Shown here: piece after piece, positions 34,464 to 47,700 of the stretch
Layout: every line of letters starts with the position of its first letter
Numbering within the stretch: the stretch's first letter is position 1
Program-made: the position numbers and the translations under genes
Notes under the pieces: model-generated
Told to the model about the DNA's origin: nothing
The model's input: only the letters and a program-made list of their open reading frames with translations
Database searches by the model: none
Origin: Morella rubra
Lineage: Eukaryota > Streptophyta > Magnoliopsida > Fagales > Myricaceae
DNA: 64,000 nt
Direction: 5' to 3'
Assembly (NCBI GenBank): GCA_003952965.2
Contig: CM025850.1
Coordinates: 32,542,173 to 32,606,172, forward strand

Positions 34464-34675
34464 ATCGGACTCGGGAGTACCTTCTTTCTATTATTTGTGT
34501 TTCAATGCGAAGGACGCAATCATTTATTATGTATAGTTACAAAAAACAATCGAAAATGTTTCTAAGACCATTTCAGAGTGATCATTGACACCAGAAATGA
34601 TCTAATTATTCATTTAATTGAAACTGCAATTATGATTTAAACATTACAACCAAAATATCACTAATTAGTTGTAAC

Positions 34676-35050
34676 AAACTCACATAAGACTTGGAGATCA
34701 TATTCTAAAAACCCAGGTGAAAGCGCCTCCAAACTTAATGAAGCCATCCTAGATGTTTCATAATCGTTGTGTGATAATTACATACCCCCATCATTTTAAG
34801 ACCAACAGCCACATTGGTTGAGCGCCGTGCGGCTTTTATTCACTAGGTTGAGACTGTGTCCTTACCACCAGATATATGGTCGGTCACTCCGTAAGCATGA
34901 CAACAAGGTAGCATAGGAGTCCACAACCGACTGATACCATTTATAAGGAACCCACATAAGGCTTAGAGATTCACACTTTAGAAAACCAACTTGTCAGGTG
35001 AAGGTGCTTCTAAACTTATATAAAGTCATTCTAGATATTTCCTAAATAAT
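34676..35050 (+). repeat. Diverged direct repeat pair
   Basis: The sequence 'acaaactcacataagacttggagatc...ccaggtgaaagcgcctccaaactta...ccatcctagatgtttc' (from about 34676) recurs at about 34950 as 'ggaacccacataaggcttagagattc...tcaggtgaaggtgcttctaaactta...tcattctagatatttc'. Spacing is roughly 270 bases. The motif resembles commonly dispersed plant repeats, perhaps parts of an old LTR element; no coding. Confidence 0.5.
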
Positions 35051-38045
35051 GTGAGACTGTTAACTAAACCAACTCTCAAATTTGACCGCATAAAGCCCCT
35101 CCCCCATCCCAAAAAGACAAAAAAAATATCAATTGTTATAGCGGAAGCAACAAATTCAGAACTAAAGTAGTCAGTATACATGACCATGATCAAAAGAACC
35201 AAAAGAATTTCCCAAGCGAAATTATGGGGAAGCAGGTGATGGCATGGTAAGGTTCAAAATATCATCATTAAGGTTGCAAAGCAATGATTGAGTATAAGGT
35301 GGAAAACCATCTTTACAGGCTATATATATATTCAGGTGGTAAGCAGGTAAGGTTCAAATGCCATAGAAAACACATAGTTTCAAGTCTTCCCAAGAGCTTC
35401 ATCTGCTTCTGCACCATAAAATACCACGAGAAGGAAGACTATGGGACCGGGGAGGGGAAAAGGGAACACAATGACATAACCACACATATCCAACGAAATC
35501 CCATCAAATGGAAGAGAGAATTTGTCCAAGATTTCTTAGCACGTGTCGAGATTATATATTACCTAAGTGGTTATTGGCAGGGACTTGTAAGGAAATTCAA
35601 GCTAAGCATTGCTTGACAGTAAGCCTCAGCAATGGAACTAAGTTAATATGACTACTTCTGAACCAAGCAGCCACGTAAAGCAAAAGTGACAGCAGGAACA
35701 AGAAAGGAATTTAAGGAAAAGAATTTCCAGAATATCCACAATATCTCAGTGCTGACAGTATATGCCTGAATGCATGCACAAATAAAATACTTTTGTACCA
35801 CAAAATCTTACATATAAATTGGAACAGAACTCAAGTAAGCTTTCATACCTATTTATTTACGTGATTATATATTGGCAACGCATAAACACATGCTTCGATG
35901 CACATTTTATTGTTGCAGAATTATTAAGAATCAAAAGAGCTAGCCAGTCAGAAATTCTAAGTGGTAACCCAGAGTACAAGCTCTAAGTTGATCGACCCAA
36001 AAGCCCAGCATGTGATAGAACAACAAGCGACAGACATGACCTGCACGAACTAATTCAGAATGGATATATCACATGCAATTTGCTGAGCTTACGCTTGCCA
36101 TTGGAACACTTGAAAAGGAAAACATATTCAAAGAATTTCCCCGTCTATGCAACTATTCAGTCCCAGAGCCATTGCAGGAAGCAGAAACAAAATACTCACA
36201 ATCGGAAGCTCTTAGCATCAACTAAAGGTCATCATACCAAAGCTCTTAAGAACATTAGCAAGGCCAGTACATCCGGTCCTGTAATTTTCCACAGCAGCAA
36301 ATTGATGGGGAGTCAACCATATCCTGAGGAGCGGCCTTAAATAACTAACATGTATAAGGGGCAACGGCAACCCCTAGCCTTTGCTTGTATTTGGCCTTAA
36401 TCCATGAGTATTGCGCATAAGTTACATATATGTATATGGTTTCACATGTAGTCATATATCAATCCAACTGACAAAAAAAAAATGCCAAATCAAGCACTAA
36501 CCACATCTGTGATTTAACTCTAAATGGACTAGTCAATTATGCTTTTGAAGCTACTTGGAGTTACTATAAAACCCAGTTCCACGTGATAAGGATTTATGTG
36601 GGACTTGACCATATACAGCTCATTTCTTAGTTCTTCTCCTTTTGGCACTCCATGTGAGATTGGGGGATTACAAAAAATCAAGTCTCAATTGATTGAAACA
36701 ATTCAAAGCGTGGCAATCCAGAAGCCATTTGCATTTAAAAGGCACATGCACCAAGTCTTGTAGCACCGACTCAAACACACAAGTCAAGTCATAGAAACGC
36801 CAAGAACCTAACAAGCTCCAGCTGATCCGAATAGAAAATATGAATTCACACACTCGATATAAAATGTTCTCATATCTAATGATAGAGAGGTTCTTGAGAT
36901 ACAATATCTTGCTACAGAAATAGTGTGCATATGAAGCAACCAGAGTGATGTTCATGGCAACATAATAAACCCAGCATGTGTCTTTGACGTTTTGATTTAA
37001 ATAACAACACATATTGGCTAGACAGAGAAATACAATAAAAACTGACTTGCAGGGGTTTGATGGTATAGAATTTGATATAAACCCAAAAGCTAAAATTTCA
37101 ACCTAAAAATATATTACTTATCCATGCATTTTTAGGACCCCTAAGAATAAAAATGGAAAAATGGATATACTAGCCACACACCTATTAACATGCGTAGAGC
37201 ACGAAAAATCACAGAAACTCATCATGCACCAGTTCGCAAACACCTAAAAACTCTTATGCTTTTGCCTATTCCAATTTCAGAGCTATTTCATAAATCCATT
37301 CTCCAGAAGAAGGTGGCACATTGAGTTAAGCCTGACAAAGAGTTCCATGCCCTGAGTCATACATGATGTTTCTAATTAGTATCTACTTGATGTAATAATG
37401 CAGGACAGAAGTACCAGTCTGGCAAGCCACAACTGGCGGCAATTCTATCATCCACTGCACAAACTACAGCAGTTTCAAGGAGAATCGGTATAAAGCCTTA
37501 AATTGATTTCTCAGCTTTGGAAACTACCCTTAACAACTCTGATGATCAAACTGATTTTCCTGTAGAAATATCCGATTTGATGTCCAATTCATCGGCAGGA
37601 TTCATTAGTACCAAGCATATAACAATTAGACTTTCATAATGCAGGTAATCTCAATTTCCATTAAACATAGAAAGGCTACAAACGAGCTATTATTACCTCA
37701 AAGGTTCAAACCATAAAGTAATCAACGCCCTAAGAAGAAAACTGAACGGCCAATTTACCCTTCCTGCAGAAAATGGCTAATACGTTCACTTTCTTACTAT
37801 CAATCAAAACTTCGAGGCAGATAGCAATTGGACCGAACATTCAACTCAACAGAGCACCTGATTAATTTTTCCATAATATGTCCAACCTAATCTATAATCC
37901 AAATAAAATTGGCATCCAAGCCCCAAAAACAAAAACTAAAAGTTCAGGGAAAAAGGAAAAAAGGAAAAAAGAGAAAGAAACACTCACTGCAAGACCAGAA
38001 GTCATCGTCTAAGGAACAAATCCAATTGGCAATTAGCCACTTTGC
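35051..38045. other. Intergenic, no gene seen
   Basis: Three kilobases of AT-rich sequence with only short unrelated frames. The right end must include the 3' UTR of the SG1-like gene. No repeats with clear ends and no coding resemblance found. Confidence 0.4.
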
Positions 38046-39109
38046 TCAACGACGAGAGCCTGCTCTTTCCCTGTCAACTTTCTGGGCAAAAATCTTAGTT
38101 GCGAACATGTTATCATCAAAGTACTCCTTGTATGGGTGATCCTTCGGCACGAGCCTCCGGAACTTGTCAAACTGTTTGTCCGCCTCATCTTTCTTTCCCA
38201 GCAGAGTATATAGAATCCCCTGACACAAGTACGGCCTAAAATCCCTCGGCTCTTCCTTCACAAGCTGCTGATAAAGTTTCAAAGCCTCAAGATAATCCCC
38301 CTCCACAACCCTAATCTGCGCGATCAAGAGCTTGAAATCCCTCACTTCTGACTTCCTTCCCAGATTATTGCACTTTTCCATTGCCTCCTCGACCCTTTTT
38401 GTGACATCCTCCAAAAAATTTTCTTCGAACTTCTCAGAGGATACCATCACGAGGCCGTGATAGGCCTCGACACGAAATGGGTCTTTCTGTAGAATCTCCT
38501 CGAACCCATTCCTCGCTAACTCCTGCTCCCCAATGTAGCCATGGATATTGGCTTTCAACAATGGCCATTCCAACTCTTCAGGTTGGAGCTCGATCAGGCG
38601 GTCCACGACTTCAATGCTTCTTTAAACTTATAAGCCTTGATTCGAACCTCCATGAGGGACCGTAGAGCTTCGGTGTCGTTCGGGTCGAGGCTCAATTGAT
38701 CTTCGATGATCCTCTCCTTTTCTTCAGGTGAAGAAGCCATGTCCGTCGATTCTATGGTGGACTCCACCGTAGGCGGAGCGGTCGGGGCGGCAATGGCGGG
38801 TTTGTGGTGGAACCGCAGAAAGAACAATGCGGCGGTGGCGGCGACGGTGGCGCAGGCGGTTTTGACTGCAGGGTTTAGGGTTTGGGAGACTCGGGGTTTA
38901 GGGTTTCTAGGAGTTTGCTGATTTCGGGCGGAGGAAGACGAGGCTTTAATAGACGACGAATTCAACGGCCACCATTTCCACGATGGATGTGGTGGTGGTG
39001 GAGTCTGGAACGAGACCGAAGAAACAGCTCTTGGGAATGACGGACGGTAGTGATTGAGTGAAAGGTGAACAGGTTGGTGCTGGCAGTTCAGTTTGGAAAG
39101 GGATTCCAT
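38046..39109 (-). CDS. SG1: SLOW GREEN 1-like chloroplast TPR protein, with apparent 1-base deletion
   Basis: A single-exon gene on the minus strand. The N-terminal 50-60 residues are Ser/Pro/basic-rich, as in a chloroplast transit peptide, followed by a hydrophobic stretch (ACATVAATAALFFL) and then TPR units (LSLDPNDTEALRSLMEVRIK; ELEWPLLKANIHGYIGEQEL; DPFRVEAYHGLVMV; GDYLEALKLYQQLVKEEPRD; RPYLCQGILYTLLGKKDEAD). SG1 is needed for chloroplast development. The frame from ATG 39109 runs to a stop at 38594, whereas the rest of the protein is in another frame entering at about 38616. Reading through needs one more base near 38614 (expected ...EAIEVVDRL... versus observed ...EALKSWTA-stop). With it, the protein would be about 354 residues, normal for the family. 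Both halves are otherwise intact, so this is either a very recent mutation or a sequence error. Confidence 0.85.
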
Positions 39110-40840
39110 GTTTGTGAGCGAGAGTGAGAGAGGAAGAGAGAGTGAGAGAGCGGTCTGAGTCTAAACCCAGATTTACTTGCTGGGAGGGTATGAGGTTTGA
39201 ACTTTGAAGTTTCAAAACCCTGAAAATACGGCCACAGTTCGCACGTACAGGTCGAACAATTGGGGCTTCGTTAAGCCAGTCGTTAACGAGACTACAGTCG
39301 TCTATTACAAACAGCCGAGCCGACTGGTCGTTTTCTAATTCCCGCGTATTTATATATATAATCACCACGGGCCCTCTCCACACGCAACACGTTAAAACTA
39401 AGACCGGACTGTCTGGACATGTGTTAGCTACGTTTGGTTTAGATTTTAAAATAATTTTTTGTATTTGTTTTTAATAAAAAATATGTTAAAAGTTGTTAAA
39501 ATTTATAAAAAAATATTAAAATTGATAAAAAAAGTGATTGTGATAAATTTTTAAAAACGTTTTAAAAATTATCTACGGACATTTTAGAGCCCAATTGGGT
39601 AGCATAACTGTTGATTGGGCTTCCACATAGAAGGAGGTCTAAATGGGCTTATTCGTTTAGGAGAACAAGCTCTAACGTTATTGAACTAAAGATTCTTCGG
39701 GCAGGCCAATTTCGACAAAGCCCAAATTGTCCAGCATCAATATTTTGGTTCCAGATTCCGGTAAACTTCCATGCCTCCCTGCCTTTCTTGGACCAACCCA
39801 ACCGTCGTTTTGGCCCAGGTTTTTTGTTTTTGTTTTCACCAAGCTCAAAACGACGTCATTTTGAACATTGTATTGTCTAACCATATCAAGTCAAGTGATA
39901 GACTGGATTTTCAAAATAGGAACCTCTAAAAAAAAAAAATATCTATCAATTTTGTATTAAATTAATTATATCGTATATATTTTCGGTGGCCATACTATAA
40001 TGCTCGAGTTCCATTTCAGGTACCCTTAGGCCTTTAACCTTAAGGTTTTCGCAAATTAATTCACATGTTTATTTGAATTTACCCCTGAACTGCCACGACT
40101 TTGATCTTAAAGGATATGAATGTCGGCCGCCGTTAGTCCCTTTTCTTTCTTTGCCCTTTTTAGCTAAATTCGCTTAACCGAGAGATGAAGGGAGAAAACT
40201 ACAGACAACGAAGGCTCAAAGCCTCGCAGTCCACACATTTTCGAAGCTTTGGGACAACACCGTTGGTGTCACCTTCCGAGAGAAAAAAGCTCGACGGTGA
40301 CAACCTTCAAATGGAACGCGACGCAATAACTCCGTTTGACCAAAACCCGCGTATCAAAAAGAAAAAGAAAAAAAGTTGACGTTATAAATAGGGAAATTGA
40401 ATTTTTAATTATTTAAATTTTAACAAATCAGAACAAATTTCTTTTCCCATTTACATGTAAAATATAAGAACTAAAAATTCAATTTCCTTAAGAAATCCCA
40501 AAATTACAATTTAGTGCTCGGGGCACGAGACAAGTGAAATACAACAGGGCCTCGCCACGTGTAAGCAACGTGTTGCAACTCCACATTAACCCCCGGACAC
40601 GCAACGTTCTCGCAGAACGTCAGAACCTCCACGCATCCCAACCAACGTTGACCTTCTTTCAAAATATATACAACGACAAGAACAATAGAACATCAGACAT
40701 TACGACGACGTATATTTCGTCTCTTTCTTTAATTTTTTCTCCGTCTCTCTTCGTCCCCCATTATTCCATCTCTACCCCTACGTTGCCATGCTTATTACTG
40801 AAATAACAAGGTGGCTTTGGCCCATTAACGTTGTTTGTAT
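39110..40840. other. Intergenic, with small foldbacks
   Basis: The first 150 bases are probably the SG1-like leader/promoter (gagagtgagagaggaagagagagtg at about 39119). At 39430-39600 lies an A/T-rich block starting acgtttggtttagatttt that resembles a hAT-type MITE body, though its ends match poorly. At 40392-40487 is a small inverted repeat (separate entry). No gene. Confidence 0.4.
40392..40487. repeat. Short inverted repeat (foldback)
   Basis: GGAAATTGAATTTTTAATT (40392-40410) is mirrored by aactaaaaattcaatttcc (ends 40487), giving 17-18 nearly perfect paired bases around a loop of about 60 bases. Probably a tiny MITE remnant; no clear target duplication. Confidence 0.55.
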
Positions 40841-41388
40841 CTAGTCGCGGGTATCTCTTTTGGAAGAATCAGAGAGAAGGCTCTGAATCCTTCGGCTTGT
40901 CTCTTCCTCAGAAGCCGCCCTCTCTTCCCTGCTCTTTGCGTACGCCTCGAAGAACTCCTTGTTCTCCTTCTCCAGCTCCTTCCACACTGTCACAGGACCA
41001 ACAACCACCCAAGCAAGACATATATAATATTTCTTTCAGATTTCAACACGAACATGGAATATATATATACATACGTGCATGTGGGTCAGAGTGTGTGTGA
41101 TCGATCGAAGTTTTATCTGGCGGGCGATTTTAGCGTCATATGAACTCGACTGACCTGTGGAGGTGATGACTGGTTTGATATTTGCATGCTTGGAGAGGGC
41201 TTCCATGCACTCTTCCTTGCTCATGTTGAACACAATACACTCCTCTATCAGGTGGTGCACCTGCATCATCTCCAAGACTCCATGGATGGTGATCTTTATT
41301 CCTCATGGCATAAAACTTTTCAAACTCAATGAATCAGGTCAGGTGAACAGAAACTTACCATTCGGATATATGTAGCTGAGTCTCCCAT
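40841..41388 (-). CDS. Small PF09713 (A_thal_3526, TIGR01589) plant protein
   Basis: Three exons on the minus strand, 41388-41359, 41260-41155 and 40986-40841, all GT-AG, produce 93 residues. The first exon codes only ten residues (MGDSATYIRM). Residues 7-63 match the plant-specific domain of unknown function: YIRMVHHLIEECIVFNMSKE, CMEALSKHANIKPVITSTVW, KELEKENKEFFEAYA. The charged tail EEETSRRIQSLLSDSS follows. No membrane segment or signal peptide. The function of this family is not known to me. The gene is complete, and its conserved nature rests on the close family match. Confidence 0.92.
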
Positions 41389-41551
41389 GATCTTGTGGTT
41401 ACTCTTACGCTCTAGCTGGCCAAATGGATATCTATGTATGTTCTAGAAAATTATGGAGAATCTGCAAACGGAAGCAACTGAGATGTCTAGCAAATTAAAG
41501 AGACAGAAGCAGAAGAAACGAATCATGTAGAAAGCAGATGATAAGACACCA

Positions 41552-41568
41552 GAGAGAGAGAGAGAGAA
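41552..41568. repeat. (AG)n microsatellite in the leader of the PF09713 gene
   Basis: agagagagagagagaga just upstream of the PF09713 gene; CT-repeat when read in the gene's direction, a common plant leader element. Confidence 0.6.
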
Positions 41569-41699
41569 TATCAGTAAGAAAGCGGGCCAAATGGTTGAAT
41601 TTATAAAAGAGAGTGCTTGGAAAACGGGTAGGTTAAAACAGATAGTTATAATAAATTAAGAAATAAAGAAGGGCAATTGATATGATTTCTTTGGAACTG

Positions 41700-41830
41700 T
41701 GGGGTCAGCGTTCCCACGTGGGAGGAGGACGGTGATTGGTGGAGAGGGGATTAGAGGAGATTTTATAAGCAGTCCTTATTTGTCGCTTACGTGGCCACTA
41801 ACTCACTGTCCACGTGACATGTGGGGGCCA
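41700..41830. promoter_or_regulatory. G-box cluster upstream of the PF09713 gene
   Basis: Two CACGTG cores: one within the palindrome CCCACGTGGG (41713-41722) and one in TCCACGTGACATGTGG (41810-41823). A further ACGT occurs in cttacgtggcc at about 41786. G-boxes bind bZIP and bHLH factors (light, ABA and clock outputs). They lie 330-430 bases upstream of the minus-strand start codon at 41388, suitable for a regulated promoter. Function is inferred only. Confidence 0.45.
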
Positions 41831-42895
41831 TCGCAACGCTCAATTTACGTGCCTAAAGCAGATCTGCGCCAGACTCCAAGGCATAATACGGGTCCACATT
41901 TCGGCCCACATTAAACCAACGGCCCGTGAAACTGCCGTAGCGTCTTCGTTCACTCCTTGCTTCTGCTGTTCAGGCTCCTCTGTAGCCCACTGCCCACCCT
42001 TCCTTTGACCAATCATGGCTTGCAAAACAGCGACGGAAAAAGATATTTCTTTCTACTTGGAAAGCAACAGTACATTTCCCTTTTTAGTATGCGGATGTCC
42101 GATAAAGATTTTCCTCAATATTGTATAAATTGGATGTTACAGCATTTAATTTCAATTTGGACAATAAATTATGAGAGGTAAAATAATACTATTTTACTAC
42201 TCATATCTAAGGACAAAAATTAAGTGGTAGTGACTTGTTTTTGTTAGTTATGTTAGATTTATTCCTACCAATTGAGTTGAGTTGACGAAATAGTTATTTT
42301 GAAACACAAATGATTCTTCAAGATTTAGTATAAGATGAAATAAACTTTAAAGACAAGTTTGAAATCTGACTATACTCCATATACTAAAAGAATAATTAAG
42401 CCTTACAAGAAAACTTTAATCCGTAGAGTTAAGTTGTAATCATTTTATGGACTTTTTGTGTAATATTATATTAAATATATATACTTTATATATTTTTAAG
42501 AATATTAAATTATATGGAAATTAATAGATAAATAAAATAGTTTTTAACATTGGACAGTCTTACAAATTCACAAAAAGGTATCGAGAAGATAAGGTGACAT
42601 ACCTAAAGTCTGTTGTGGCTGCTTTAACGGCAGAGTGCCATAACGAAAAGTTTCTTGGGCTCTCGGAGTTTCTTTGGCTTTTCCGATCGGCCGGTTTGTT
42701 TTTTTCTTCCACTACACTTGTCTTCTTGAACCAATTATAATTCAGGTTCTGCAATTTTGACAAAAAAAAAAAAAAAACGTGGGCCTTAATGGGTCAATTT
42801 TTCATTACCCTTCCTAAAAAGTCTCAACTCTGGAAGAAGTGGTGGAAATTTGAGATGATCTTACACTGACTTCTAACAAGAAATTCCTTTTTTTT
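41831..42895. other. Intergenic, no gene seen
   Basis: AT-rich spacer between the G-box region and the SINE. No recognisable ORF, only a poly(A) run at 42763-42777. Confidence 0.4.
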
Positions 42896-43110
42896 CTATT
42901 TTTGTTTTTGTTTTTTGTTTTTAGCTAGCATGTCCAAAGGTCTCGAGTAGTCTGTTCCTGGGTGGCTAAGCCGCACACGGCCTCGATCACACGTTCCCCA
43001 TTTAAGTTTTAAGTGAAGGTACTCGCTTGATGGGGCAGGACTCGAACCCACATCTAAGCAATCAAACATGGTATGTGCTTGGAGGTCCAGCCACCCATCA
43101 GCTAGTTTAA
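42896..43110 (-). mobile_element. tRNA-derived SINE
   Basis: On the minus strand the element begins near 'gatgggtggctggacctcc' (A-box-like), carries a clear Pol III B-box GGGTTCGAGTCC (43038-43049), then a body with 'gcgagtaccttcactt' and 'cgtgtgcggcttagccaccc', and ends in an irregular A-rich tail (aaaaacaaaaaacaaaaac). This order is typical of plant tRNA-related SINEs. Target duplication not resolved. Confidence 0.7.
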
Positions 43111-43954
43111 TGCTCCTGAGGCCAATAGATCCGCTTAGAAACAAGACAGACCCAGTTGATACTTTCGGAGTTTCGAGAGAAATACAGTGCTTTCCCTCTT
43201 TGCGTCCCATTCTCTTGACATGTATAAAACAGAGTCGCTTTATCATTGGGTCCGTTCGACCTTGCCTGAGCCTCTCAAATTGTGGCTGTGGGCGGTTGAG
43301 GTTTTGTTTTTAGTGCTTCTATTATGGTGTTTGGATTTTTGCTGTTAAATGGCAATGTAGGCCTATAATCTCTGTCCCATTTCCTTTCCCTTTCTCTCTT
43401 TTTCCAGTCAGTTCGCGTTTCAAACGCCACCGAATTCGTCCATGACCAAGAAAAATCAAAATATTAAATGTGAACAAATCACAACTCCTCCCTCCTGCAA
43501 ATGGTCCCTTCCCGCGTCCTTCTAATTATGGTGTAAATCTAATTATGTTTAAGCATCTTTACAGACTAGTGGAGATGTACGGTAACCCCAAACGATTCGC
43601 TGACCCTGATCTAATTTTTTTCTTGGTGCATAATTCCTGTGCTGCTCTTCCAAAAGGAGAAATGATGGGGTGGGGGGAAAGAAACGTTTTCTCACCTCAC
43701 TGTGTGTTTGCTCCTAGGTAGACTACCGGTAAAATTATAGCTTCGATGACTTTCTAAATCCAAATCTAATATAATATTAACTAAAAGACAGTGGCATTAT
43801 AACTTCGTCGACTTTAATCTTCCGGGTGGAGCTTAAAATAATACCTGCTGGTGCATTTACAGCTAGAAAGTGAAAATGACACGGCTTCCTGTTTTTTATA
43901 TATTCTATATATATTACTGAGGTACACATTTGTAACGTTACTTGCGTACGTAAC
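43111..43954. other. Intergenic, no gene seen
   Basis: Spacer between the SINE and a MITE. Short frames only, none resembling a known protein. Confidence 0.4.
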
Positions 43955-44155
43955 GTTTTAGCTCCCAAACTTTTAGCCACTTCCAAATTTTGACCTAATA
44001 AAATAACTTCAAAATAATCTCTCCATCAAATCATCTCTTTTTATCAAAATAAATATAAAAAATTAACTCAAATGAACTCACCTCACTTTTTCACCAATTC
44101 TCGTAAACCAAAATTTTTTAAACCTCCAAAATTTTTAGTACCAAACACCAACCAA
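43955..44155. mobile_element. MITE related to the 33.4-kb element
   Basis: Left end gttttagctcccaaactttt and right end (reverse complement) ggttggtgtttggtactaaa with internal 'ccaaaattttt' blocks on both sides give an imperfect foldback like the elements at 33434 and 57545. About 200 bp, non-coding. Ends approximate. Confidence 0.45.
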
Positions 44156-44703
44156 GGCTGAAGATGCTCTTCAATTTGTTAACCGAATTAAACTATCCAA
44201 TTCAGTCAGCAAATTGAAAATAGAGATGCAAACCTGAAAATCTTTTCGGTATTTCCTGCTACTTTAATCACACAGCACCTCCTGCGCTACCAGTCCAGGG
44301 AGTTGATCCACATTCATTTCTACAAAACATAGCATTATATTCAAACAGGGTACCACTCGTAGCTGAATTAAATCTCTGAAAGTTGTTTCCTTTGTTACAC
44401 GATGCAGTATGAAAGGTGCATTCGAAGAACAAAACGAAGCAAAGCCCATAGCATAGAAACGAACTCTCTTTTTCTTAATGAGCAAACCGGAAATTGGTGA
44501 TGGGCATACAAGGGAACTTAGGATCCAGTTCATTTGGGATCTCCATAGAATAAAGAAACCAGTAATACAAAACAAGGCAAAGAGAATACACTTCACTATA
44601 CAGTTCTGAGGGTACCATCATGGTACCATCAAAACGCCACAAGTAATTTGTCAGTCGACACGTCCCTGCACCATGCCCAATTACCATGGACGAGGACTTC
44701 CAA

Positions 44704-47700
44704 TTACAAGGGGTAGCCACACCGTCTTGGATCTCTCATAAAGAAGGGATGCCTTAGTGCTTCCCTTGCCTTGAGACGCTCTGCCGGGTCATAACGTAGG
44801 AGTCCTTGCAAGAGATCGATCAAATCGCCGGCAGAATGATCAACATGCTGCATTATTAGGTTCTGTGACAAGAGTTTCAAGTAAATGCAAACAGGTTAGT
44901 GCCTAAAGGTATCGAGAGAATAACTCCTTACCTACAAGTTGCTACCCAATGCGCAATGTGCTCTCCAAACAATTATTCCTGACAAATAACCCCCCAAACC
45001 ACCATCTTTTTGCAAGATAAGATATGACTGTTAAGATAAATAGAAATAGAGCACCTGGCACAATCTCAACAGCCAAATCTTAACCAAGAAGAAACGTTGC
45101 AGAAAGTAGGAAGTTTACGGGGTTACTTGCCAAGACTGGTAATACAGGCAGACACATTGCAAATTGAGGAATTGTTTGTGGACATAAAATTTCTATATAT
45201 AAATTTGTCTATAGGTTCACACCGCGGCAAACTAACCTACAATGATTTCTCCAGGTAAGTAAGAAATGGACAGGTTAAAAGGTCTTACCAACACCACATA
45301 CATTGACATTCTTTTTATTCATCTACGCTTTAACTAACCTCGAGGAAAGCCTGATGTGGAAGCAAAGCACAGTAGAAAAGTTTAGTAAGAGTACTTCAAG
45401 ATGGTACCTGACCTGTTGTTTTGGGATTGTACACTATACAAACTAGCTGATAATAACCAACCTAATCTTGCTATGGAAGTTAGCAACTGCTTTATTACAG
45501 GACAGCTAGTACTGTAGAAAACCAAAAAAATTGAAATGAAAATGCCCATTGGATATCCATAATCAGCTAGTCATATAAACTCCTAGTAAGCATTGCAGTA
45601 CTCAGCCTTCTAAGCCATTCCTAAGGGAAAAAAAAACAAGGTAATTGATGAGATAAATTGGGGATGTGTGGTGGCAAATTGATACAAACAATTTGAAGCT
45701 GCAAATTTCAAATGATTACCGGTAGGCGGGGCAATTTGCAAACTGCCCTCATGCTTTCCCTTGTTGCACCATCAGGCCAATCTAACCTCGCACCCCTCCT
45801 GAAATATTTCTCAGCACGGCGGCTGATCAGGAAGAGGTATACAGCATAAGAGATGTATCCACAAGGATAAACAGAAACACAATGACCAATAAGCAATATT
45901 GTCAATCTTACTCAGCTCTAAGCACCATATGTTGTGGTATTGGGCCCAAAACCCTCTCCATCATCGCAAGATGCTCCAAGTTTTCGTGTGTTTGGAAAAG
46001 GGCTTCTCCCTGTTCACAAACAGTATAGAGAAACGTTTACGGAATCTAAACTTTATATCCCCACATGGAATTTTCCAATAATGTCTATTGTGTAGTAAAA
46101 AACCCCAAAACCAATTGTGAAAATAATTTTTAATCAACTTCAAGTACTTTTGGTTTAAGCAATTGTTCCAAGCTCATTCTTACATCATAAGCACAAATGT
46201 ATCTATGCAAAGAATGTTCAGAGGTATACTTTATCAATTTGTATATCAAATTTCGCAGAAGTTCAAGATTGAAGATTCAAATAATGGAAGAACAGTTTCA
46301 ATCTCAAGTGACCTTTTAATCATAAAAGGCCAGATTCCACATTGAATTCTCAACGAATCACAAGTATTCAGTAGCATCAGTGTGACTGAACACAGTTTAG
46401 GACAATTTAGTTGTTGCTTGAGAGTCAATTCGACTAGTTGTAACATAATGAGGTCATACAGACTGCAAAAGAACTTACAGAGCAAAGTTCAACAAGTATG
46501 CAACCCACACTCCATAAATCACAGGGATAGTTCCAACCAAGACCTGCAGACATTGTATCATAGAGTATCATCCAGGAGAAATGGAGCAAAATGCTCACTG
46601 CAGTAGTCTTATGGAGAATGATATTTACCTAGTATAACCTCTGGCGCACGATAATGCCGAGTCGATACAACATAGCTGTGATCCTGATGTTCAAATGTTG
46701 TACTTCCAAAATCAATGAGTTTTATGGCGCTGGACTTAGGCAGATTCTTGAAGTAGGAGCCGTCTTTTGTCGACCGTGCTAGAAACTTAATTGCAGCCAA
46801 TGCATTATTCAAAAAATATACACATCAGAAACTTTGAACTTGACCCATAATCACTCACAAAAGCATGAAGTGAAACAATGGCTTGTGAGCAATTCAGACA
46901 TATGACATGAAAAAGCATAAATATCTTGATTTCAATATCAACGAAGATATGAAAAGCATAAAATTTAGTGGTTATTTTAACCAAAATTCTAATACATACT
47001 GCCTTCTCAAAAATGAAAAAATAGCATTTAAGGAAAAAATATGCAGGTATCTTTAGAAAATAATAATTGTATCATCATATCAGATCTGCTTGTACACTCT
47101 AGAACTTGAAGTTATAACTAAAACAGATGCCTGAAAACAAAGAAAATGCATCAGAAAACAATACCTTATAATCTGGCACTTTGACATACTCTGAGGAGAC
47201 AAGAAGAATATTTTCTGGCTTCAAATCAGTGTGAATGAGGCGCAAATCATGCATAACTACAAAAATTAACATGTAATTGAGTCAAGAAGAGGTGAAAATA
47301 GATTACCAACAATTATCAATTTCATGCTTGTTCAAAAAAGTAAATTTATTTGAGTTTGAAAAAGAGGGATATCCTGTGATCTGGAACTGAAGCCAGATGC
47401 CCAAATCTTGGCTTCGTATAAAAATATTTTGACCATCAAGAGAAAGGAATTCAGATAAAATGGTACAAGAATTGTCCACACACATGCTACAGACTCCAAA
47501 AGTTGTCTGCCAACCTCCCGAACAAGATCAATGGGAAATGAACGGTAGCTGTTTTTGCGAAGAAAATCGTATAAGCTTGGCCCAAGCTTCTCAAATACCT
47601 GTTGCAACCATTTAAATTCATCCGCAAGTTCTCTTAACTCACAGAATATGCAGGCAAGGAACATTCATTGCCCCTTCAAATTAATTAAATCAAAAGTACC

